Positions 6,087 through 9,758 of a stretch of 9,758 nt of DNA are shown one piece after another (the stretch's first letter is position 1; every line of letters starts with the position of its first letter). A model generated the notes under the pieces. The model ran no database searches. It worked only from the letters and a program-made list of their open reading frames with translations, and was not told where the DNA came from. This DNA comes from an uncultured Coprococcus sp. (GTDB taxonomy: Bacteria; Bacillota; Clostridia; Lachnospirales; Lachnospiraceae): NCBI GenBank assembly GCA_934247115.1, contig CAKQIY010000057.1, positions 1 to 9,758 on the forward strand, given 5' to 3'. The position numbers and the translations under genes were made by a program.

Positions 6087-6830
6087 TTATTCATCCGTAT
6101 CGTCATCATCTACCATTCCATGCTCCACATAACTGTGGGTAGATGTTCCCCATATCATGCCAAAGCTCATCCCAAAACAAATTCCCAGAGATATCCCAAG
6201 TGCCAGATTGTCAAGTAACATTCCATAGATAATGCCTAGTGCTATCCCTATCGCCAATCCATACGGTATACCTGTCGACTTCTCTCTCTTACACACGTAT
6301 ACCCTGTCTTTCCACATAAAACCATCAGTTTTCCCATCACCCAAAACATCAAGCACACTCTGGTACACATTGCTATGGGCGACTTCCATCATGTCATCAT
6401 ATACACTCTCCGCATCAGGATGTACATATGACTTTCTTAGTTTATATATACACAATGTATCTTTTCCGCCTTCAGGTTCAGGTGACAATTCTTTTCTGGA
6501 AATGTCTGATTTATCAAACAAAAAACAGCCCCACATCTGTTTCTTCCGGAAGAATCCATACACAGGAAATCCCTTTTTCAGATTTTCCCGAATCTCTTCC
6601 TCAAGCTCTTTCTTGCTGCACACCGCAGTCATTGCATCTCCAAGCTTGTTCTTTTTTAACGTTCTCTCTGTGATGGCTGTCACAGAATATCCTTTAACCT
6701 GAGTTTTTAATTTATTTACAGAATTTCCATCGTCTTTGATCTCAAACATTGACCTTATCGCTCCACTGACAGATTTCTTATTACTTTTATCAACAGCTTT
6801 TTCTCTAGCCATGTCGTTTCTTTTTCCCAT
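6087..6830 (-). CDS. Glycine-zipper membrane protein of unknown function, first gene of the HTH/DUF3169 operon
   Basis: I do not recognise residues 1-186, which are soluble and basic at the N-terminus (KSNKKS), with a charged helix (72-86, KKELEEEIRENLKKG), an aromatic strand region (VYGFFRKKQMWGCFLF, 90-105) and a mixed domain to about 180. Residues 187-228 are two hydrophobic helices with exact four-residue glycine spacing: G187/191/195/199/203, a short DN turn (D207-N208), then G212/216/220/224/228. This is a glycine-zipper hairpin, suited to tight helix packing or oligomerisation in a membrane. The tail is acidic (DDDDTDE). The start is ATG at 6830; GGAG lies 10 bases upstream (AATGGAGTAGTGAGGGT). 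The stop is 16 bases before the HTH start, so the two are translated as one operon. Short glycine-zipper proteins beside Xre regulators occur in Firmicutes; the long N-terminal domain here is the unusual part. Confidence 0.78.
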   Translation of the reverse strand: MGKRNDMAREKAVDKSNKKSVSGAIRSMFEIKDDGNSVNKLKTQVKGYSVTAITERTLKKNKLGDAMTAVCSKKELEEEIRENLKKGFPVYGFFRKKQMWGCFLFDKSDISRKELSPEPEGGKDTLCIYKLRKSYVHPDAESVYDDMMEVAHSNVYQSVLDVLGDGKTDGFMWKDRVYVCKREKSTGIPYGLAIGIALGIIYGMLLDNLALGISLGICFGMSFGMIWGTSTHSYVEHGMVDDDDTDE

Positions 6831-6885
6831 ACCCTCACTACTCCATTAAATTTTCATATACTGAAATTCCCAATCTAATACAATA

Positions 6886-6914
6886 TATATAAAATTACAT
6901 ATGACAAATGACAA
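6886..6914 (-). promoter_or_regulatory. Second candidate promoter (P2) of the three-gene operon
   Basis: On the minus strand there is TTGTCA (6914-6909, 5/6), a 17-base spacer and TATATA (6891-6886, 4/6). The -35 box is itself a half-site of operator 1. It would start transcription near 6879 and give a leader of about 50 bases. It is weaker than P1. Confidence 0.35.
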
Positions 6915-6926
6915 CTATAGTTGTCA
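6909..6926. promoter_or_regulatory. Operator 1: TGACAA-CTATAG-TTGTCA
   Basis: A perfect 18-base palindrome, extended to 20 by flanking A/T (ATGACAACTATAGTTGTCAT, 6908-6927). An extra half-site TGACAA lies 7 bases to its left (6902-6907). It overlaps the -35 box of P2 and lies at about +10 to +27 of P1. The inner ACAA-N6-TTGT matches the form of 434-type operators. Confidence 0.7.
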
Positions 6927-6941
6927 TCTCTATTACAATGG

Positions 6942-6971
6942 AGTATAACAAATGACAAGGAAAGTTGTCAA
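6942..6971 (-). promoter_or_regulatory. Strong sigma-A promoter (P1) of the three-gene operon
   Basis: On the minus strand there is TTGACA (6971-6966, perfect), an 18-base spacer and TATACT (6947-6942, 5/6). This is the best promoter in the window. Predicted start is near 6935, leaving a leader of about 105 bases that contains operator 1. Operator 2 covers most of the -35 box and the upstream spacer. Confidence 0.75.
6953..6970. promoter_or_regulatory. Operator 2: TGACAA-GGAAAG-TTGTCA
   Basis: The half-sites are perfect complements with a 6-base spacer. It overlaps the -35 box and spacer of P1, where binding should block polymerase. A degenerate half-site TAACAA lies 7 bases to the left (6946-6951), mirroring operator 1. 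The 26-base block 6945-6970 matches 6901-6926 at 22 positions, so the two sites look like a 44-base-spaced duplication. Confidence 0.7.
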
Positions 6972-6979
6972 CACTTTTT

Positions 6980-6997
6980 TGACAACTTTCCTTGTCA
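6980..6997. promoter_or_regulatory. Operator 3: TGACAA-CTTTCC-TTGTCA
   Basis: The same half-sites and the same 6-base spacing. Its spacer is the reverse complement of that of operator 2, so the two sites are one sequence in opposite orientation, with centres 27 bases apart. It lies just upstream of the P1 -35 box. Confidence 0.65.
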
Positions 6998-7049
6998 TAT
7001 TTTTAATATTGCTATATACATATCCCGATTCGTTATGAATCCTAACTGG

Positions 7050-8588
7050 TCAGTTCATCTTTATATCATACTTTTCTATATCGACTGCTGCCTTGCCGTC
7101 ACACGAGAATTCTATTCCGGTGGCCGTGACTGGAGTATATATTGCAGTACTCATCGTCATGATCCCATCGTTCACGAACAGCTCTATAGAATTTCTGTCC
7201 AGTATAAATCTCAGCTTTATCTGCTCATCAATGCTGCCTACATCTTCGGCAGACCCACGTTGACTATCCGCTGAATATGACGGCTTAACTTCCGCCCTTC
7301 TGATACATACCACATCCCTCTCAAAACCGGCAAATGTCCTGTCGAGCTCTATGATATTTTTGCGCCTGTCATATGTAAATCTCGTATAATACCTATCGTT
7401 CTTTGCCAAATCGATCGCAAACTCATTGTATCCATCACCTTTGACCGCAATCTCCATATCAATGAATCTGCCACTTATTCCATCAAATACGCATGATCCG
7501 CTCACAAGTTCATTTGCCAAGATTACCTTATCTGATCGATAATTTTCTATCTCCCTGACTGGTCTCTGTATAAGTCTTCCATCCTTCAGGCTTATCTCTC
7601 TTGGCAGTGTCATCATACCCTGCCACATCTGTCCCTGAGGTATCCACAGATTATGCCAAGACTGCATCCACGCGATCATAACCCTTCTGCCATCCGGCAG
7701 CAATGTCGTCTGAGGCGCATAAAAATCTGTTCCATAGTCTAGTGAAAATGGTTCACCTACCTCAAATTTCTTTTCAGTGTCATCATAATCACCAATAAAA
7801 TATATTGAGTTGTTGCCATTATGGAATTCATATCCCTTGGCCACCATCTCTATAGGAGATACGAGAAGCACCTTATGACCATCGATTTCGAAGAAATCCG
7901 GGCATTCCCATACCCCGCCATAATCCTTATCGTTTTTTGCCAGAACACTCTCAAAAGACCAATTCACAAGATCCTGACTGGAAAATAATACAACTTGCCC
8001 TTTCTTATCTTCATCTACAGTTCCAGCAACCATATAGTATATTCCGTCTTCCTGCCAAACCTTAGGATCCCTGAAATCCTCTCTGCTCAGACCATAAGGA
8101 AGCATATCTCCGTTTACCACCGGATTACCGCCTATCTTGGTATACTCTGTTCCGTCTCCGACAGCTATACTCTGATTCTGCAGGACGCCTTCACCATCAG
8201 GATTCTTCATGACGCTCGTATATATGAGTATATGTCTCCCCTTATCTTCTATGGCCGTACCAGAGAAGCAGCCATCCTCATCATATTCCGTGTCCGGAGC
8301 CAAAGCCGCCGGAAGCTGTTCCCATTTTATCATATCTTTAGTCACCTGATGCCCCCAGTGCATGGGTCCCCACACCGTACTGTAAGGATGATACTGATAA
8401 AACAAGTGCACCCTGCCGGCATACACTGAAAATCCATTTGGATCATTCATCCACCCCACAGCCGGTGTCACATGAAACAAAGGTCTGTCACTAACAGCAA
8501 TTTCATTCTTCGTTTCGTATTCCCTGGCAGCGGCAAGTTTTTCACTGACGAATCTATCGTCCATAGCATCCGTTATTCTGTCCATCAT
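7050..8588 (-). CDS. GH32 beta-fructofuranosidase / sucrose-6-phosphate hydrolase
   Basis: Hydrolyses terminal beta-fructoside bonds in sucrose, sucrose-6-phosphate or short fructans. At 512 residues it has the full GH32 layout: a five-bladed propeller (about 35-345) and a C-terminal beta-sandwich (about 365-510). All three catalytic motifs are present: WMNDPNG (46-52) with nucleophile D49, FRDPK (172-176) with transition-state stabiliser D174, and WECPD (227-231) with acid/base E228. FSGTA (108-112) is also kept. There is no signal peptide, so the enzyme is cytoplasmic and its substrate must be imported. The start is ATG at 8588, with AAGGAG 6 bases upstream; a second ATG follows at once. 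No PTS, ABC transporter, fructokinase or LacI-type regulator lies beside it. Sucrose and sucrose-6-phosphate activity cannot be separated from sequence, so I give no gene symbol. Confidence 0.93.
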   Translation of the reverse strand: MMDRITDAMDDRFVSEKLAAAREYETKNEIAVSDRPLFHVTPAVGWMNDPNGFSVYAGRVHLFYQYHPYSTVWGPMHWGHQVTKDMIKWEQLPAALAPDTEYDEDGCFSGTAIEDKGRHILIYTSVMKNPDGEGVLQNQSIAVGDGTEYTKIGGNPVVNGDMLPYGLSREDFRDPKVWQEDGIYYMVAGTVDEDKKGQVVLFSSQDLVNWSFESVLAKNDKDYGGVWECPDFFEIDGHKVLLVSPIEMVAKGYEFHNGNNSIYFIGDYDDTEKKFEVGEPFSLDYGTDFYAPQTTLLPDGRRVMIAWMQSWHNLWIPQGQMWQGMMTLPREISLKDGRLIQRPVREIENYRSDKVILANELVSGSCVFDGISGRFIDMEIAVKGDGYNEFAIDLAKNDRYYTRFTYDRRKNIIELDRTFAGFERDVVCIRRAEVKPSYSADSQRGSAEDVGSIDEQIKLRFILDRNSIELFVNDGIMTMSTAIYTPVTATGIEFSCDGKAAVDIEKYDIKMN

Positions 8589-8678
8589 ATATATCTCCTT
8601 ATCACTGTTATTTTTATATTAAGTCTAACATCACATTATCCTTATCTCCGAAAATAAAAACAGAGACACTTCCAATGT

Positions 8679-8708
8679 ACCATACACATCACTACTTGAA
8701 AATGTCTA
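8679..8708 (-). promoter_or_regulatory. Candidate promoter of the GH32 gene
   Basis: On the minus strand there is TAGACA (8708-8703, 5/6), an 18-base spacer and TATGGT (8684-8679, 4/6). Predicted start is near 8672, giving a leader of about 84 bases. No convincing CcpA cre site or other dyad was found in this 160-base gap. Confidence 0.35.
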
Positions 8709-8748
8709 TTTTAATTTATATACATTTTTTAGCTCTATAAACAGAATA

Positions 8749-9654
8749 CTATAACAGACCAACACTAAAATATCTCTCAGCCCTGTCCGCCATAACTGTA
8801 GCTATAACCTTATCCTTACCATACTTCTCTGCCATCTGCATAGCTGCCCATACATTTGCCCCCGATGAAGTTCCAACAAGAAGTCCCTGCTTCACGGCAA
8901 GCATTCTTGCTGTCTGTATAGCATCCTCATCTGCGACCTCCACTACATCAGTTATCATATCCGTATCAAGTACATCCGGTATAAATCCATCACCAATACC
9001 CTGTATCTGATGTATTCCCGGACCATCGCCATGCAGCGCTGACACTCCCTTAGGTTCAACAGCAACAATCTTTGTATCCGGATTTTTCTCCAACAAATAC
9101 TTAGCTATACCCTGGAGAGTCCCCCCACTTCCAACACCAGACACATATATGTCTATCTTCTGACCAAGCTGTTCACACATCTCAACTGCTGTCGTGCGAT
9201 AATGCGCATCTGGATTTGCCTGATTGACAAACTGCTGCGGCATGAAATACTTCTCTGGAGCAGATTCTGCTATCTCATTTGCCTTATCAACAGCACCACC
9301 GATGCTTAGAACCGGATCCGTAAGTACGAGCTCAGCACCAAATGCCCTGATAACCTTCTTTCGCTCCTCACTCATATTCTCTGGCATCACAATTATCACT
9401 TTATAGCCTTTCTGAACACCACAGAGTGCAAGCCCTATTCCGGTATTACCGCTCGTAGGCTCTATAATAGTCATTCCCGGCTTGAGTTTTCCCTCACTCT
9501 CTGCAACCTCCAGCATGTTTTTTGCGATCCTGTCTTTAATACTTCCACCAGGATTAAGAAATTCCGCCTTGGCAAATATATTGTATCCTGTCGACTTTTT
9601 CAGACACATAAGCGGAGTATTCCCTATCAGATCAAGCACATCATTGTAATACAT
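8749..9654 (-). CDS. cysK: Cysteine synthase (O-acetylserine sulfhydrylase), PLP-dependent
   Basis: Makes L-cysteine from O-acetylserine and sulfide in the cytoplasm, the last step of sulfur assimilation. It is a full-length 301-residue fold-type II PLP enzyme. NPGGSIKDR (34-42) holds the PLP lysine K40. PTSGNTG (66-72) is the substrate-carboxylate loop, GVGSGGT (173-179) binds the PLP phosphate, and GIHQIQGIGDGFIPDVL (213-229) is typical of CysK. The C-terminus reads MADRAERYFSVGLL where most CysK proteins have a PDSGERYLST-like sequence, a modest change near the pyridine-nitrogen contact. The start is ATG at 9654, with AAGGG 6 bases upstream. The gene stands alone; no cysE is visible, and the upstream neighbour is beyond the window. 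A related beta-synthase with another amino acid donor is possible but less likely. Confidence 0.92.
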   Translation of the reverse strand: MYYNDVLDLIGNTPLMCLKKSTGYNIFAKAEFLNPGGSIKDRIAKNMLEVAESEGKLKPGMTIIEPTSGNTGIGLALCGVQKGYKVIIVMPENMSEERKKVIRAFGAELVLTDPVLSIGGAVDKANEIAESAPEKYFMPQQFVNQANPDAHYRTTAVEMCEQLGQKIDIYVSGVGSGGTLQGIAKYLLEKNPDTKIVAVEPKGVSALHGDGPGIHQIQGIGDGFIPDVLDTDMITDVVEVADEDAIQTARMLAVKQGLLVGTSSGANVWAAMQMAEKYGKDKVIATVMADRAERYFSVGLL

Positions 9655-9681
9655 ATTAATCCCTTCTTCTCTTTACTTTAT

Positions 9682-9711
9682 ATTATAATATTTTACATAT
9701 TTTTCCACCAA
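9682..9711 (-). promoter_or_regulatory. Candidate promoter of cysK
   Basis: On the minus strand there is a perfect TATAAT (9687-9682), an 18-base spacer and a weak -35 TTGGTG (9711-9706, 3/6). Predicted start is near 9675, leaving a leader of about 20 bases. This is too short for a T-box or S-box riboswitch, so control would be at the promoter. Confidence 0.5.
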
Positions 9712-9758
9712 AGTCACTATAAAATATATTGAGCTGCCTTTATATTAATGTGGTTCAT

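Larger units (their letters stand above)
6952..6998. repeat. Perfect 20-base inverted repeat with 7-base loop, containing operators 2 and 3
   Basis: The left arm (6952-6971) starts ATGACAAGGAAAG and the right arm (6979-6998) is its exact complement; the loop is CACTTTT. Each arm is itself a dyad. As RNA on the minus strand it would form a 20-pair hairpin followed by TTTGTTAT, so it could also stop transcription coming from the GH32 gene, whose stop is 50 bases upstream. On the plus strand it is followed by ATATTTTTAA, but no gene reads that way. Confidence 0.85.

Noticed and set aside
6901..6998. Idea that the inverted repeats are a MITE or CRISPR-like array
   Set aside because: No target-site duplication, no unique spacers of constant length, and the repeats are explained as operators around a promoter.
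7027..7041. GATTC-GTTAT-GAATC hairpin after the GH32 stop
   Set aside because: Only 5 pairs and no T-run. Too weak for a terminator, and too short to argue for an operator.
7995..8429. 144-codon plus-strand frame within GH32
   Set aside because: It is the antisense shadow of a full-length GH32 gene with all catalytic motifs; no ribosome site or promoter.
8699..8728. AAAATGT/ACATTTT inverted repeat downstream of cysK
   Set aside because: All-AT stem of 7 pairs with a 16-base loop and no T-run on the minus strand; not a credible terminator for cysK.
9720..9758. Thirteen-codon minus-strand frame MNHINIKAAQYIL at the window edge
   Set aside because: No ribosome site can be seen because the window ends. 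It could be a leader, the end of a gene, or chance.
9655..9758. Cysteine-related riboswitch or T-box before cysK
   Set aside because: The predicted leader is about 20 bases and the whole visible gap about 100 bases. No T-box motif or terminator/antiterminator pair is present.

Overview
This is chromosomal DNA of a low-to-moderate GC Firmicute, most likely a Lachnospiraceae gut anaerobe (Coprococcus, Roseburia or Butyrivibrio type). The evidence is the family mix: a CotF-like ferritin-fold protein, a lipoprotein nuclease with an Ada-like zinc tail, a surface protein with GxxYYVxxGVxQ wall repeats, a DUF3169/HTH pair, strong AGGAGG-type ribosome sites and AT-rich intergenic DNA. This is inferred from family resemblance, not from a search.

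All eight genes lie on the minus strand, so the window reads from right to left. In transcription order they are: CysK cysteine synthase (9654-8749); a cytoplasmic GH32 beta-fructosidase (8588-7050); a three-gene cassette of a glycine-zipper membrane protein (6830-6087), a small Cro/CI-type HTH regulator (6070-5861) and a six-helix DUF3169 membrane protein (5805-5026); a 976-residue secreted protein joining Ig-like domains, a sugar-ABC-type solute-binding domain and ten wall-binding-like repeats (4790-1860); a ferritin-like/CotF-like protein (1676-1218); and a lipoprotein DNA/RNA nuclease (961-11). Clear intrinsic terminators follow the DUF3169 gene, the surface protein gene and the ferritin-like gene. 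These units are therefore separate, and only the three-gene cassette looks like an operon. No intergenic gap exceeds about 260 bases. I see no tRNA, rRNA, CRISPR array or insertion sequence.

The most interesting part is the 200-base control region before the three-gene cassette. It holds three copies of the dyad TGACAA-N6-TTGTCA. They sit around a near-consensus promoter (TTGACA, 18 bases, TATACT) and a second weaker promoter. The core of each dyad, ACAA-N6-TTGT, has the same form as phage 434 repressor operators. The cassette's own HTH protein keeps two of the three glutamines that 434 repressor uses to read that sequence. I infer an autoregulated, phage-switch-like circuit controlling two membrane proteins of unknown function.

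Other points of interest are the solute-binding domain built into a surface protein with no transporter genes nearby, a 28-base near-perfect palindrome over that gene's -35 box, and a palindrome over the putative promoter of the ferritin-like gene.
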